Below the pieces are notes generated by a model, which worked only from the letters and a program-made list of their open reading frames with translations, had not been told where the DNA came from and did not search any database. The translations under genes and the position numbers were made by a program. This document shows, piece after piece, positions 18,012-28,065 of a stretch of DNA of 64,000 bases (its first letter is position 1; each line of letters begins with the position of its first letter). The DNA is from Albibacterium bauzanense. GTDB lineage: Bacteria > Bacteroidota > Bacteroidia > Sphingobacteriales > Sphingobacteriaceae. The stretch spans positions 186,001-250,000 of the forward strand of contig NZ_SMGO01000002.1 of the NCBI RefSeq assembly GCF_004339765.1, read 5' to 3'.

Positions 18012-19550
18012 ATGAATAGATATATATCGTTTTTAAAGAAGTATTTCTTACTTAGTTCTATCACTGTATTACTATTCTCGGCCTCTTGCCAGAAATCAGA
18101 TGCCCCAGCTCCCATACCTCCAAGAACCAGAGATACCTCACGTGTTCCTGGTAACCCAGCATCCAATACTGCGGTTAACACATGGATAACTGATAGCATG
18201 CGCATTTATTATTACTGGAATGAAAGTATTCCTAAGGATGATCTTTTGAACCTTAAGCTGGCACCTCCGGATTTTTTTGAAAGCATACTGGATGATGCAG
18301 ATCGATTCTCCTGGATTCAAAATGTAGATGACTTAAATGATAACCTGGCTGGCGTAAGTACCACTACCGGATTAAATATTATGCTCGTATCCTACAACGA
18401 TGATAAAAACGTTCTGGGAGTAGTGAGATATGTTATTCCCGGATCTCCGGCAGACAATCTGGGTATAAAACGCGGAGTGCTTTTCAGCGAAATAAATGGA
18501 ACAACAATGACTCCTGGAAACTATGAGACGTTGCTAGACCCTTATTTTAACGGAGAGAGCTTTCAAATTACCCTTGCTACTATTGAGAATGACGTCGTAA
18601 AAGAAGGAAATAAGGTTAACCTTAGCGTTACTCGCGTTGATGAGCCCTCCGTGTATTATCATAAGATATTTACCACAAACTCGGGCAAAGAAGTAGGCTA
18701 TATCTTTTATAATCGTTTCTTAAATGAAAAAGCAGATGAACTTTTTAGCGTGTTCAATGAATTTAAGTCATCGGGCGTAAACGAATTAATTTTAGACCTT
18801 CGCTATAATTTAGGAGGAGGAATTTCGGTATCAGGCGTATTGGCGGCTTTGATTAAACAAAGCTATAACAAGGATCAGATCTTCGTTAACTACAATTATA
18901 ACAAGCTCTTTAATGCATTGATTCCTTTGGAAGAAAGAAACGATAGCTTCGCAAAGCTGTTCCCGGCAGTATCAAACATACAAAATACCGATAATGCTAT
19001 AAGTGACATTGACTCCAAAGTAAAAAATGCGAACTTAAATCTTCCAAAGGTTTATATACTCGGAACTTACAATTCTGCTTCTGCCAGCGAATTAGTAATT
19101 CATAATCTGGCTCCTTATATGCAGGTTATTCATATTGGCGAAACCACACGTGGAAAGAATGAAGGATCCATTACAATTGAGGATAAGAGAACACCACGAG
19201 TTATAAACTGGGCTCTTCAGCCAATCATTGTAAAGCTAGCGGATAAAAATGGAGAAGGAGATTACGATCAGGGCTTAATACCAGACTATGAAGTTGACGA
19301 AACCGATGTGTTACCTTTATTACCCATTGGCTCAGAACAGGACCCATTGGTTGCAAAGGCATTGAGCTTGATTGACCCCATTAGCAGTCCACAAGCACGA
19401 GCCAGAACCATGGCAATTACACCAACACCTTTATTACAAAAAGTATCTTTTGCTAATAAATTCGATGAAAGAACAATGAAAGCGAAACCTGTTCAGGTTG
19501 ATGGAACCATTGATACAGAAACTCTCAAAAAAATAAAGGAAGAAAAGTAG
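18012..19550 (+). CDS. S41-family peptidase lipoprotein (C-terminal processing protease-like)
   Basis: 512 residues. The lipoprotein signal ends SASC (Cys near 26), followed by a Pro-rich linker. A tricorn/S41 N-terminal helical region (ITDSMRIYYYWNESIP) comes first, then a PDZ domain (about 140-200; NLGIKRGVLFSEINGTTM). The S41 catalytic domain has LILDLRYNLGGG and the nucleophile segment YNSASASELVIHNLAP. It likely acts on proteins in the periplasm or at the surface. It is monocistronic, after the groEL terminator and convergent with lipB (8 bp apart). The substrate is unknown. Confidence 0.92.
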   Translation: MNRYISFLKKYFLLSSITVLLFSASCQKSDAPAPIPPRTRDTSRVPGNPASNTAVNTWITDSMRIYYYWNESIPKDDLLNLKLAPPDFFESILDDADRFSWIQNVDDLNDNLAGVSTTTGLNIMLVSYNDDKNVLGVVRYVIPGSPADNLGIKRGVLFSEINGTTMTPGNYETLLDPYFNGESFQITLATIENDVVKEGNKVNLSVTRVDEPSVYYHKIFTTNSGKEVGYIFYNRFLNEKADELFSVFNEFKSSGVNELILDLRYNLGGGISVSGVLAALIKQSYNKDQIFVNYNYNKLFNALIPLEERNDSFAKLFPAVSNIQNTDNAISDIDSKVKNANLNLPKVYILGTYNSASASELVIHNLAPYMQVIHIGETTRGKNEGSITIEDKRTPRVINWALQPIIVKLADKNGEGDYDQGLIPDYEVDETDVLPLLPIGSEQDPLVAKALSLIDPISSPQARARTMAITPTPLLQKVSFANKFDERTMKAKPVQVDGTIDTETLKKIKEEK

Positions 19551-19558
19551 CTTAAAGA

Positions 19559-20260
19559 TTAGATCTGAAAGTCCATTTGGAAGAGCTCTGCTAAATGATG
19601 TTTTAGCCGGGCTTTAACTTCCGATATATCTTGCTTTGCTCCAAGCTCTATTTCCATGGAAGTAACCTGTTTATCATCAATACCACAAGGTACAATGTGA
19701 TTAAAATAGCCTAAGTCAGGGTTCACATTAAATGCAAAACCATGCATAGTTACCCAACGACTGCTACGAACACCCATAGCGCATATTTTACGAGCTCGCT
19801 CACTATCAGGCTCCAGCCATACTCCTGTATAACCAGGAAACCTTCCAGCCTCTATACCATACTCTGCTAAAGTCAGTATAACCGCTTCCTCCAGTGTTCT
19901 TAGATATAAGTGGATATCCGTAAAGAAATTATCAAGATCCAATATAGGATAACCTACAATTTGACCGGGACCATGATAAGTGATATCACCTCCACGATTA
20001 ATCTTATAATAGCTGGCACCCGCCTTTTCCAATTCAGCCTCATCTAATAACAGATGCTCAGGCTTACCGCTTTTACCAAGAGTATAGACATGTGGGTGTT
20101 CTACAAAAACGAGATAGTTATCCGTTGGATTAGCTGTACTATTTGTACGATTAGCAACTTTCTGAGCTACTATATCCGCGAAAATGGTCTCCTGCTTTCC
20201 CCAAGCCTCCTGATAATCGATACTACCCCAATCCTGAAAAATAACCTTCTTATTTTGCAT
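19559..20260 (-). CDS. lipB: Octanoyltransferase LipB
   Basis: 233 residues from the ATG at 20260 (a GTG directly before it is a less likely start). It transfers octanoyl from acyl carrier protein to lipoyl domains. The family signatures RGGDITYHGPGQIVGYPI, the lysine segment KICAMGVR and the catalytic cysteine in HIVPCGI are all present, with VTSM-type binding sequence following. It lies downstream of a phosphopantetheinyl transferase gene on the same strand; both deal with acyl-carrier chemistry. Confidence 0.96.
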   Translation of the reverse strand: MQNKKVIFQDWGSIDYQEAWGKQETIFADIVAQKVANRTNSTANPTDNYLVFVEHPHVYTLGKSGKPEHLLLDEAELEKAGASYYKINRGGDITYHGPGQIVGYPILDLDNFFTDIHLYLRTLEEAVILTLAEYGIEAGRFPGYTGVWLEPDSERARKICAMGVRSSRWVTMHGFAFNVNPDLGYFNHIVPCGIDDKQVTSMEIELGAKQDISEVKARLKHHLAELFQMDFQI

Positions 20261-20282
20261 CACCTTTTTTCAATCTACAAAT

Positions 20283-20921
20283 TTACGCATTGCAAACATA
20301 TGCTAAAAGATACCCATCCATTTTCTCATAATCTACTGTTAAATATTGCGAGAAATCAGGGGTATATAAATGGGCCCGAAGCGTGCCAGCTTCCTGAAAT
20401 TGAAAGGCTTCAACATCAATATTCTGTTTTAAAGAAATTCCCTTCTTTCCTTGCCATTTAAATATTGCCTCTTTAGCACACCAGCAAACATATAATCTTT
20501 CAATTTCATGCTCACCATGTACTCTTTCAATTTCAAAATCTTTTAGAAACTTTTTGGCAATACGCCTTATCTTGGGTTGAATTATCTCTATATCCACACC
20601 TACGGCATTCTTTGGATGAACCATTGCAATAGCAAAATCATTAGAATGGCTTAAAGAAATATACCCTTCATAATTATCAATATAGGGCTTACCATGCTCA
20701 TCTTTCAAACACTCTGCAACCCCCTGCGGAAATAACGCATTTAATGCTTGCCTTACTGCCAACCAACGAACTCTTCCTCTTTCTGAACGTATAGCAAGTA
20801 ATTCGTTCTGTTCTCGTTTACTGATATTTAAATTTGACCGCAATTCCTCCTCATTTTCCTCAATATGCCATAAACATAAAGAGCTTCCATTGGCTAAGGT
20901 TTTAATATAACGTATCGGCAT
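20283..20921 (-). CDS. 4'-phosphopantetheinyl transferase (Sfp-like)
   Basis: 212 residues, Sfp/Gsp superfamily length. The magnesium- and CoA-binding motifs are visible: GVDIEIIQPKIRRIAKKFL and WCAKEAIFKW, with the upstream ISLSHSNDFAIAMV block. It moves the phosphopantetheine arm of CoA onto carrier proteins. Whether it serves fatty-acid ACP or a secondary-metabolite carrier cannot be read from context. It lies 22 bp upstream of lipB and is probably cotranscribed. Confidence 0.92.
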   Translation of the reverse strand: MPIRYIKTLANGSSLCLWHIEENEEELRSNLNISKREQNELLAIRSERGRVRWLAVRQALNALFPQGVAECLKDEHGKPYIDNYEGYISLSHSNDFAIAMVHPKNAVGVDIEIIQPKIRRIAKKFLKDFEIERVHGEHEIERLYVCWCAKEAIFKWQGKKGISLKQNIDVEAFQFQEAGTLRAHLYTPDFSQYLTVDYEKMDGYLLAYVCNA

Positions 20922-21053
20922 TCTCTATTATATTTCTAATTATTCTTGATAAGAGCATTCCAAATTACAAACATTTGTTCGGATATTAATTTAAAAACAG
21001 TTTCTTGACTTTTCCGAGTATATTAAGCAAGATTATTTTCTAATTTTACAGCT

Positions 21054-21590
21054 ATGATTTTATCTGATAAGCGAATACTCGAAGAGATTGAAGCAGGAAA
21101 CATTGTAATCGAACCTTATGATCGTAAATGCCTGGGAACCAATTCATATGATGTACACTTAGGGAAATACCTGGCCACTTACAAGAACCGGGTATTGGAC
21201 GCAAGAGAACATAATGAAGTTCTTCATCTGGAGATTCCAAAAGAGGGCATAGTCCTGGAACCAGGCACTCTATATTTAGGCGTAACCGTTGAGTATACAG
21301 AAACCTACAAGCACGTTCCTTTTTTAGAAGGAAAATCAAGCATCGGGCGCTTAGGAATTGATATCCATGCTACTGCCGGAAAAGGCGATGTTGGTTTTTG
21401 CAACACCTGGACCTTAGAAATATCAGTTACCCAAGCTGTTCGCGTTTATGCAGGTATGCCCATTGGTCAGTTAATCTATTTCGCTGTTGATGGTGAAATT
21501 GAAACTCCATACAATACAAAAGGGAATGCCAAATACAATCGGAAAACTACCAAACCGGTAGAAAGCATGATGTGGAAGAACGACTTTTAA
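21054..21590 (+). CDS. dcd: dCTP deaminase
   Basis: 178 residues. It deaminates dCTP to dUTP for thymidylate supply. Conserved blocks [34 protein letters not shown] and the catalytic glutamate segment NTWTLEI are present, plus the C-terminal GNAKYN close over the active site. It is convergent with prfB and the two coding regions overlap by four bases (21587-21590). Confidence 0.95.
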   Translation: MILSDKRILEEIEAGNIVIEPYDRKCLGTNSYDVHLGKYLATYKNRVLDAREHNEVLHLEIPKEGIVLEPGTLYLGVTVEYTETYKHVPFLEGKSSIGRLGIDIHATAGKGDVGFCNTWTLEISVTQAVRVYAGMPIGQLIYFAVDGEIETPYNTKGNAKYNRKTTKPVESMMWKNDF

Positions 21591-22673
21591 TCATCGCTAA
21601 ACTCCATTAAATAAGCTTTCAAGAACTCATCTATTTCTCCATCCAATACAGCCTGTGTATTGGATGTTTCGTAATTTGTGCGTAAGTCTTTCACCAATTT
21701 ATAAGGGTGCAACACATAATTTCTTATTTGCGATCCCCATTCAATCTTTTTCTTATTGCCTTCAATTAAAGCCGTTGCTTCCATCTTTTTACGCATCTCA
21801 ATCTCATACAATTGAGATTTCAATAGTCGCATCGCATTTTCCTTATTTTGCAATTGAGAACGGGACTCCTGGTTTTTAATAACGATCCCTGTAGGTTTGT
21901 GATGCAACCGAACAGCGGTCTCTACCTTATTAACATTCTGACCTCCAGCACCTCCAGAGCGAAAAGTATCCCATTCAACTTCTGAATCCTTGACATCAAT
22001 CTCAATCGTGTCATCAATTAACGGATAAACATAAACAGAAGCAAATGAGGTATGCCTTTTAGCATTAGAGTCAAAAGGAGAAATACGCACCAATCGATGC
22101 ACCCCATTCTCACCTTTTAAATAACCGTATGGAAAGCTGCCTTCAAATTGCAAGGTAACTGTTTTCAGTCCGGCAATTTCACCCGACTGATAATCCTGCT
22201 CTGTAATCTTATAACCATTTCTCTCTCCCCACATCAAATACATTCTCATCAACATCTCAGCCCAATCACAACTTTCTGTCCCTCCGGCACCCGATGTAAT
22301 CTGAAGAACCGCACCCAACTGATCTTCTTCAGAACTTAACATATTTTTAAACTCAAGATCTTCTAATGCACTTACAGCATTGCGATATACTTCGTCAACC
22401 TCTTCTGCACTGGCATCGCCAGCATGAAAGAAATCATACATCACAACCGTATCCTCAACAAGCGACAATAGCTTATCGTAGGAGTCAGTCCATATTTTCT
22501 TACTTTGAATGGTATGTAATACAGCCTCAGCTGCCTTAGGATCGTCCCAGAAATTAGGAGTAAGTGTTAAACTCTGGTCTTTATGGATCTCTTCTTTTTT
22601 AGTATCGATGTCAAAGGTGCCTCCTCAGGGAAGCAGTTCGATCCCTCAAATCTTGAATGTTTTCTTTGGTCAT
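21587..22673 (-). CDS. prfB: Peptide chain release factor 2, with programmed +1 frameshift
   Basis: Two reading frames joined by a programmed +1 shift: codons 1-20 (22673-22614) end at CTT, then TGA, and reading resumes at GAC (22612). The full product is 361 residues, the usual RF2 length. RF2 marks are the tripeptide SPF (for UGA/UAA recognition) and GGAGGQ for peptide release. RF2 recognises UGA, so its own in-frame UGA makes the shift a feedback control of RF2 level. Annotating only the longer frame from 22468 would lose about 70 N-terminal residues. It is convergent with dcd. Confidence 0.95.
22610..22625 (-). other. prfB: prfB programmed +1 frameshift site
   Basis: The complement reads AGGAGG CAC CTT TGA C. 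This matches the classic RF2 arrangement (internal Shine-Dalgarno, three-base spacer, CTT slippery codon, TGA, C). Confidence 0.95.
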
Positions 22674-22748
22674 TGGACAAATATACGATTAATGATGAGT
22701 CTATTTTTAGAACAACGAAAACAATTGATGGTTTAATAAAATCAATAA

Positions 22749-25652
22749 TTACTTCAATAGTTCTGTTATATCTTCTTCTGTTAATGACTTTACGAAGCTT
22801 TCTTCAATCTGAATTAAGGAATCGGCAATTACTTTCTTTCGATTTTGCAAAGCCAGAATCTTCTCTTCTACAGAGTCTTTGGTAATAAATTTATAGATAA
22901 ATACATTGCGACTTTGCCCGATACGGTGCGAACGATCTATCGCCTGCATTTCTACTGCAGGGTTCCACCAAGGGTCTAATATAAAAACATAATCTGCTTC
23001 TATGAGGTTCAAACCTACTCCTCCGGCTTTAATGGAGATCAAAAAGACATTTACATCATCACTCTCTCTAAACTCATTCACTACTTCCTTACGATTCTTC
23101 GTAGCACCATCTAAATATGCATAAGCAATCTTCTCTTGATTAAAGTAATCAGCATAAATTTTCATCTGCCTTACAAACTGAGAGAAAATCAGAACCTTAT
23201 GGCCCCGCAATAAGACATTCTCCAGGGTATCAATAACATTCTCAAACTTTCCTGAAGATCCTTTATACTCATTATCAATCATGCGCGGATGGTTGGCTAA
23301 CTGCCGAAGCTTACTCAAACCCTGTAAAACCTGGATACCCGTCTTCTTAAAGCTTCCATCCTCCAATTGCTTAAGCATTAAATTACGATATTCAGCTTTA
23401 ACCTTCTCATAATCGTCAGCCTGTTCGTCAGTCATACTACAATAGAATATCTTTTCAGACTTTTCCGGAAGCTCTGTAGCCACCTGTGCCTTGGTACGAC
23501 GTAAAACAAAAGGCTTAATCAATACCTGTAGCCGTCTGGCAGCTTCTTCATCCTTTTTCTTTTCAATAGGAACCACAAACTCCTTTAAAAAGAATGAATG
23601 GCCTCCCAATAATCCCGGATTAATAAATGCCATTTGCGGCCATAAATCAGCCACTGAGTTTTCAACCGGCGTACCGCTTAATATCAATTTATGCCGTCCC
23701 CTCAACTTATTAATCGCCTTAAAAGATTTCGAAGAAACATTTTTTATATTCTGACTCTCATCCAATATGATATAATGAAATAAGAAATCGCCCAAAACAA
23801 GTTCATCAATCCTTGCAATTCCATAAGTGCTGATAACCAAATCATAATTGGAAAAATCTACAGAAGATTTCCCACGCATCCCTCCTGTATGATTTAGAAT
23901 TTTCAAATGAGGAGCAAACTTCTCAGCCTCACTTAACCAGTTATAGATCAATGAAGTGGGCATTATAATCAACGAAGTAGGATTGCTTGTCTCGGTTGAG
24001 AGATCTTCTTTCTCTTTTTGCAAAAGAGCTAAAGTTTGTACAGTTTTTCCCAAGCCCATATCATCTGCCAGACAACCTCCAAAATGATACTTCTTTAAGA
24101 ACTGGAACCAATTATAGCCCGCCTTTTGATAAGGCCGTAAGCTTCCACTAAAATTAACAGGGTCGTCAACCTCTTCCAATGTCTCAAAATCAATCAATCT
24201 TTCCATCTTCCTTCGCATGCTGATTCCTGCTATTTCACTTACCTGCAACTCATTGATCACCCCTACATGCTGCTTTTTTAATCGCAAAGATTCATTGCCC
24301 TCTGCGAAATAAAAGAAATTCACGAACTGCGTAAACCACTGCTCCGGAATAATAGCAACTTCGCCCGAAGGAAGGACAAACTCCCTTATCTTATTTAATA
24401 TGTTTTTTCGAAGACTTATAAATGGGATGCTATACTGTCCAAATTGAACCATCGCCTGAATGTCAAACCAGTCATTATCCTCCTTAACTTCCAGATCCAG
24501 CTCTATCTTTCCAAATAGAAATTGTTTCTCGGCCTTCTTTTGAATAACCTCAAAACCATTCTCTTTCAATACCTCAATATGCTCACTTAACCAGTTAATC
24601 AACGAGAAATCCTCCTGCCCCATGCTATCATTCAGCGAAGGATCTATTTCAAACTGATTTGAAAGTCCCACTTTAGGATGAAGCCCCAAACTCTTAAGGA
24701 ATGAAATTCTCCCACTCTCCCATTGCACCGATCTTTTTATCCGATAAAATGTGTAGGAATCAGATTCTGCATCATATTCTAATTTAACACTAACTTTCTT
24801 TCCTGATATCTCTGAAAACGTATAAGGACCATATTTAAACTTAACTTTAAGTACAGGGCCTTCAGCCGCCTGATAACTAAATTCAATGATAGGAGTGCCA
24901 TCATACTGTTGAGTCTTTATCTCAAAACCTTCGGCATATACATGATGCTTCTCAATCAACGGTCCTATGAATTTCTTAAAATAACTTTGCTCTGCCGAAC
25001 GGGGAATAGAAATAAATCGTTTATTCAGGAAAGGAGATAATTTCTTACCATCTACATCCTGCTCAAAGAAGTACAGAACGTTTTCCAATAACAAACAAGC
25101 AGGTTCATTAGTAATAACTTCTGCATCCTTATACATGAATTCTATCCTAAAACCATCATACTTCAATGTTGGAAAATAACGGAGTTCGGTATCAGAGCGT
25201 CTAAAATGAAATAAAACAGAAGTTAAATGCTCCGCGAATGCCAGAGGAGTCTCAACCGGCCATCCTTCTTTGCTCATTAAAAAAAGAGATTTCTCTTTAA
25301 GCAAACTAAGGATCTGGTTCAAATTCTGTTCAATCCTGGGACGAATAACAGCGAAAATCTTTGGAGTGAAGATGTTTAAAAAGTATTCCGAAGGACGAAT
25401 ATTCTTCTTATAAAACCGCTTAATCAATTGACTTTGCTCAATCTCTTCACACAGTTTAATCAAAGTCCAATCCGTCTCATCCATGCCTTGCTCATATTCA
25501 GAGGCAGTATTCATGAACAATCGCTGGTAGGTAAGCGAAAAACTATGATCCTGATTCAGTTGCACAACATGAGGTTCTATTAAATAACCCAGAAACTCAT
25601 GCTTACACAAAGAATAAACTATCTTAAATGGTTTCTTGCTATCTACTCTCAT
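22749..25652 (-). CDS. SNF2-family DEAD/DEAH helicase
   Basis: 967 residues. The N-terminal half (about 1-480) is the SNF2-associated region seen in large bacterial Swi2/Snf2 proteins. The C-terminal half has the helicase core: Walker A DDMGLGKTVQT, motif II DESQ (ILDESQNIKN), motif III LSGTPVENS, and the second RecA lobe with VLIFSQFVRQM and QAIDRSHRIGQ. It is an ATP-driven DNA translocase, likely in the nucleoid or in transcription-related remodelling; the partner is unknown. Not near restriction-modification or defence genes, so I do not call it part of such a system. Confidence 0.93.
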   Translation of the reverse strand: MRVDSKKPFKIVYSLCKHEFLGYLIEPHVVQLNQDHSFSLTYQRLFMNTASEYEQGMDETDWTLIKLCEEIEQSQLIKRFYKKNIRPSEYFLNIFTPKIFAVIRPRIEQNLNQILSLLKEKSLFLMSKEGWPVETPLAFAEHLTSVLFHFRRSDTELRYFPTLKYDGFRIEFMYKDAEVITNEPACLLLENVLYFFEQDVDGKKLSPFLNKRFISIPRSAEQSYFKKFIGPLIEKHHVYAEGFEIKTQQYDGTPIIEFSYQAAEGPVLKVKFKYGPYTFSEISGKKVSVKLEYDAESDSYTFYRIKRSVQWESGRISFLKSLGLHPKVGLSNQFEIDPSLNDSMGQEDFSLINWLSEHIEVLKENGFEVIQKKAEKQFLFGKIELDLEVKEDNDWFDIQAMVQFGQYSIPFISLRKNILNKIREFVLPSGEVAIIPEQWFTQFVNFFYFAEGNESLRLKKQHVGVINELQVSEIAGISMRRKMERLIDFETLEEVDDPVNFSGSLRPYQKAGYNWFQFLKKYHFGGCLADDMGLGKTVQTLALLQKEKEDLSTETSNPTSLIIMPTSLIYNWLSEAEKFAPHLKILNHTGGMRGKSSVDFSNYDLVISTYGIARIDELVLGDFLFHYIILDESQNIKNVSSKSFKAINKLRGRHKLILSGTPVENSVADLWPQMAFINPGLLGGHSFFLKEFVVPIEKKKDEEAARRLQVLIKPFVLRRTKAQVATELPEKSEKIFYCSMTDEQADDYEKVKAEYRNLMLKQLEDGSFKKTGIQVLQGLSKLRQLANHPRMIDNEYKGSSGKFENVIDTLENVLLRGHKVLIFSQFVRQMKIYADYFNQEKIAYAYLDGATKNRKEVVNEFRESDDVNVFLISIKAGGVGLNLIEADYVFILDPWWNPAVEMQAIDRSHRIGQSRNVFIYKFITKDSVEEKILALQNRKKVIADSLIQIEESFVKSLTEEDITELLK

Positions 25653-25770
25653 TATTCAATTAAAAATCACTTTTTATTCCTTATAATTCTTAAAAGGGTT
25701 TTAAATATAATGATTCCTTTTGGATAAAAGCCTATTATTAAAAAACAGGCTGAGAAAGATTACCTATAAA

Positions 25771-25803
25771 CAAAAAATGCCCTCCTGTAACAGGAGGGCA
25801 TTT
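25771..25803 (-). terminator. Intrinsic terminator of the rplM-rpsI-rpsB-tsf operon
   Basis: Perfect 13-bp stem AAATGCCCTCCTG / CAGGAGGGCATTT with a three-base loop. On the complement it is followed by a T-run, 19 bp beyond the tsf stop. Confidence 0.95.
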
Positions 25804-25821
25804 CATATAATTTTAAAAGAT

Positions 25822-26661
25822 CTATGCTCCTAACTGAACTCTTTTGAATGCAGTTACAGTCAATCCTTTAGATACACTATCCAAGAACTGGCTTATATTT
25901 TTAGAAGAATCTTTAACAAATTCCTGATTCAATAAAGTGTTTTCTTTATAGAATTTATTCAATTTACCTTGTGCGATTTTTTCAATCATAGCTTCAGGTT
26001 TTCCTTCAGCACGAATTTGCTCTTTGGCAATTTCAAGCTCACGCTCAACTAAAGTAGCATCTACACCGTCTTTATCGATAGCAGTAGGATTCATTGCAGC
26101 AATTTGCATCGCTACGTCTCTACCTGCATCTTCAACACCTTCTGTATCTGCACTTAATCCAACCAATACAGCTAAACGGTAATTGCTATGAACATAAGCT
26201 ACTACTTTCTCAGCTTCAATAAATTCGTAAGTCGAAACTTCAACCTTCTCACCAGTTTTACCAGTTTGCTCAATAATTAAATCAGCAACACTTACGTTAT
26301 TGATTGTTAATAATTTTAATGCTTCTACACTTGAAGGATGCTCTTGAGCAGCAAGATTAAGAATGCTTTCTGCAAATGCAACAAACTCATCGTTCTTTGC
26401 AACGAAATCAGTTTCGCAATTAACTTCAACAACTACCCCTCTTTTTCCATCTACAGAAGTTTTTGCTAAAACCAAACCTTCATTTGATTCACGATCTTGA
26501 CGATTTGCAGCAACCTTTGCACCTTTTTTACGTAGATAATCAACTGCATCCTCAAAATTACCTTTAGCCTCTACCAAAGCCTTTTTGCAATCCATCATAC
26601 CTGCGCCTGTTTGTTGGCGTAGTTTATTTACGTCTGATGCAGAAATTTGTACTGTCGACAT
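25822..26661 (-). CDS. tsf: Translation elongation factor Ts
   Basis: 279 residues. It is the nucleotide-exchange factor for EF-Tu. The N-terminal UBA-like domain LRQQTGAGMMDCKKAL and the core motif GVVVEVNCETDFVAKN are visible. It is the last gene of the ribosomal operon, with an intrinsic terminator after it. Its ATG is preceded by AAAGGAG at a five-base spacing, which is unusual in this phylum. Confidence 0.97.
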   Translation of the reverse strand: MSTVQISASDVNKLRQQTGAGMMDCKKALVEAKGNFEDAVDYLRKKGAKVAANRQDRESNEGLVLAKTSVDGKRGVVVEVNCETDFVAKNDEFVAFAESILNLAAQEHPSSVEALKLLTINNVSVADLIIEQTGKTGEKVEVSTYEFIEAEKVVAYVHSNYRLAVLVGLSADTEGVEDAGRDVAMQIAAMNPTAIDKDGVDATLVERELEIAKEQIRAEGKPEAMIEKIAQGKLNKFYKENTLLNQEFVKDSSKNISQFLDSVSKGLTVTAFKRVQLGA

Positions 26662-26666
26662 TTTTT

Positions 26667-26673
26667 CTCCTTT
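26667..26673 (-). promoter_or_regulatory. Shine-Dalgarno sequence of tsf
   Basis: AAAGGAG on the complement, five bases before the tsf ATG. Most genes of this window lack such a site. Confidence 0.8.
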
Positions 26674-26759
26674 ATTTATTAATAAAATAATTATGGGTTG
26701 CTAATTAAGTGTTGTGATAAAGCAAAACACATAATCAACAACCCACAACATTAAAAAAT

Positions 26760-27653
26760 TTAATCCTTTTTCTCTTCTACTTTATCTTCTACACTCTCTT
26801 CACTTGCTGTTTCAGCAGCTTGAGGTGCATCTGAAGTTGTAGTTGCAGATTTACGTGCACGTTTAGCACCGCCTTCTTTTTTCTCAGGAGCTGCTTCTTG
26901 CTTAGCATTATCTATTTGTGCTTTTGCTGCTGCCGCTTCTTTCTCTGCTTCATCTTCCTTATCGCGCTTGCGTTCATCTAAACCTTCTTTAATTGCTTGT
27001 CCAATTACGCCTGCAATTAATGAAATTGATTTAGAAGCATCGTCATTCGCCGGAATAGGGAAATCGATATTTGATGGATTAGAGTTGGTATCAACCATTC
27101 CGAAAGTAGGAATGTTTAATTTGATAGCCTCACTAACTGCAATATGTTCTTTCTTTACGTCAACAATAAATAACGCAGCAGGTAAACGGTTTAAATCAGC
27201 GATACCACCTAATAGTGATTCCAATTTAACACGCTCACGTTGAATCATCAACTTTTCTTTCTTTGATAAAACATCGTATGTACCATCTTTCGTCATTTTG
27301 TCAATGTTCGACATCTTTTTGATCGACTTACGTACAGTAGCAAAGTTTGTAAGCATACCACCTAACCAACGTTCCGTAACAAACGGCATGTTAGTTTCTT
27401 TGGCTTGCTCCGCAATAATATCTTTTGCTTGCTTCTTAGTAGCAACAAATAATATCTTACGACCTGATTTTACAATTTGTTTAATTGCAGATGAAGCTTC
27501 TTCTAACTTCACCAATGTTTTATTTAAATCGATAATGTGGATGCCGTTACGCTCCATGAAAATGTATTTCGACATTTTCGGATCCCATTTGCGGGTAAGG
27601 TGTCCAAAATGTACACCTGCATCCAGTAATTCCTGATATGTTGTTCTAGCCAT
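26760..27653 (-). CDS. rpsB: 30S ribosomal protein S2 with acidic/basic tail
   Basis: 297 residues. The S2 core (about 1-230) has TYQELLDAGVHFGHLTRKWDP, IDLNKTLVKLEEA and the FVTERWLGGMLTNF block. The C-terminal tail (about 230-297) is low-complexity Glu/Ala/Lys and longer than in E. coli S2. It binds the 30S head-body junction. It is followed by tsf after 98 bp. Its ATG is preceded by AAGGAGG at eight bases. Confidence 0.97.
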   Translation of the reverse strand: MARTTYQELLDAGVHFGHLTRKWDPKMSKYIFMERNGIHIIDLNKTLVKLEEASSAIKQIVKSGRKILFVATKKQAKDIIAEQAKETNMPFVTERWLGGMLTNFATVRKSIKKMSNIDKMTKDGTYDVLSKKEKLMIQRERVKLESLLGGIADLNRLPAALFIVDVKKEHIAVSEAIKLNIPTFGMVDTNSNPSNIDFPIPANDDASKSISLIAGVIGQAIKEGLDERKRDKEDEAEKEAAAAKAQIDNAKQEAAPEKKEGGAKRARKSATTTSDAPQAAETASEESVEDKVEEKKD

Positions 27654-27661
27654 TGCTTGGT

Positions 27662-27668
27662 CCTCCTT
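27662..27668 (-). promoter_or_regulatory. Shine-Dalgarno sequence of rpsB
   Basis: AAGGAGG on the complement, eight bases before the rpsB ATG, a full match to the canonical site. Confidence 0.85.
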
Positions 27669-27671
27669 AAA

Positions 27672-28058
27672 TTAACGTTTACTAAATTGAAATTTCTTAC
27701 GAGCTTTAGCACGTCCTGGTTTCTTACGCTCAACCATACGGTTATCACGAGTTACCAAGCCTTTAGCACGTAAAGCCGCTTTAATTTCTGGGTTGAGTTC
27801 AATTAGAGCTTTAGCAATTGCTAAACGCACTGCTTCTGCCTGACCTTTTACTCCACCACCCGAAACGTTAACTTTAACATCATGGTTTCCAGAAACTCCG
27901 GCAACCTCAATGCTTTGCGTTACTATGTATTGCAGGGGCAATGTTGGAAAGTATTCTTTGTAATCTTTACCGTTTACGATAATGGTTCCGCTACCTGCAC
28001 TAAGATAGATACGTGCAACAGCAGTTTTTCTTCTTCCTGAAGTGTTTGTAATTGACAT
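27672..28058 (-). CDS. rpsI: 30S ribosomal protein S9
   Basis: 128 residues, normal size. It has the S9 signatures GRRKTAVARIYL and the conserved basic C-terminus KKPGRAKARKKFQFSKR that reaches the P-site tRNA. It follows rplM by 11 bp. Its ATG is preceded by AAGGAG at seven bases; this site overlaps the rplM stop codon, as TAAGGAG. Confidence 0.97.
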   Translation of the reverse strand: MSITNTSGRRKTAVARIYLSAGSGTIIVNGKDYKEYFPTLPLQYIVTQSIEVAGVSGNHDVKVNVSGGGVKGQAEAVRLAIAKALIELNPEIKAALRAKGLVTRDNRMVERKKPGRAKARKKFQFSKR

Positions 28059-28065
28059 TTCTTTT

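Noticed and set aside
21587-22468. Truncated prfB starting at an internal TTG
   Set aside because: The missing N-terminus is found upstream in another frame behind a classic RF2 frameshift site, so the gene is complete and not a pseudogene.
22749-25652. SNF2 helicase as part of a defence system
   Set aside because: No nuclease, methyltransferase or other defence gene is adjacent; neighbours are prfB and tsf, and the protein looks like the common stand-alone bacterial type.
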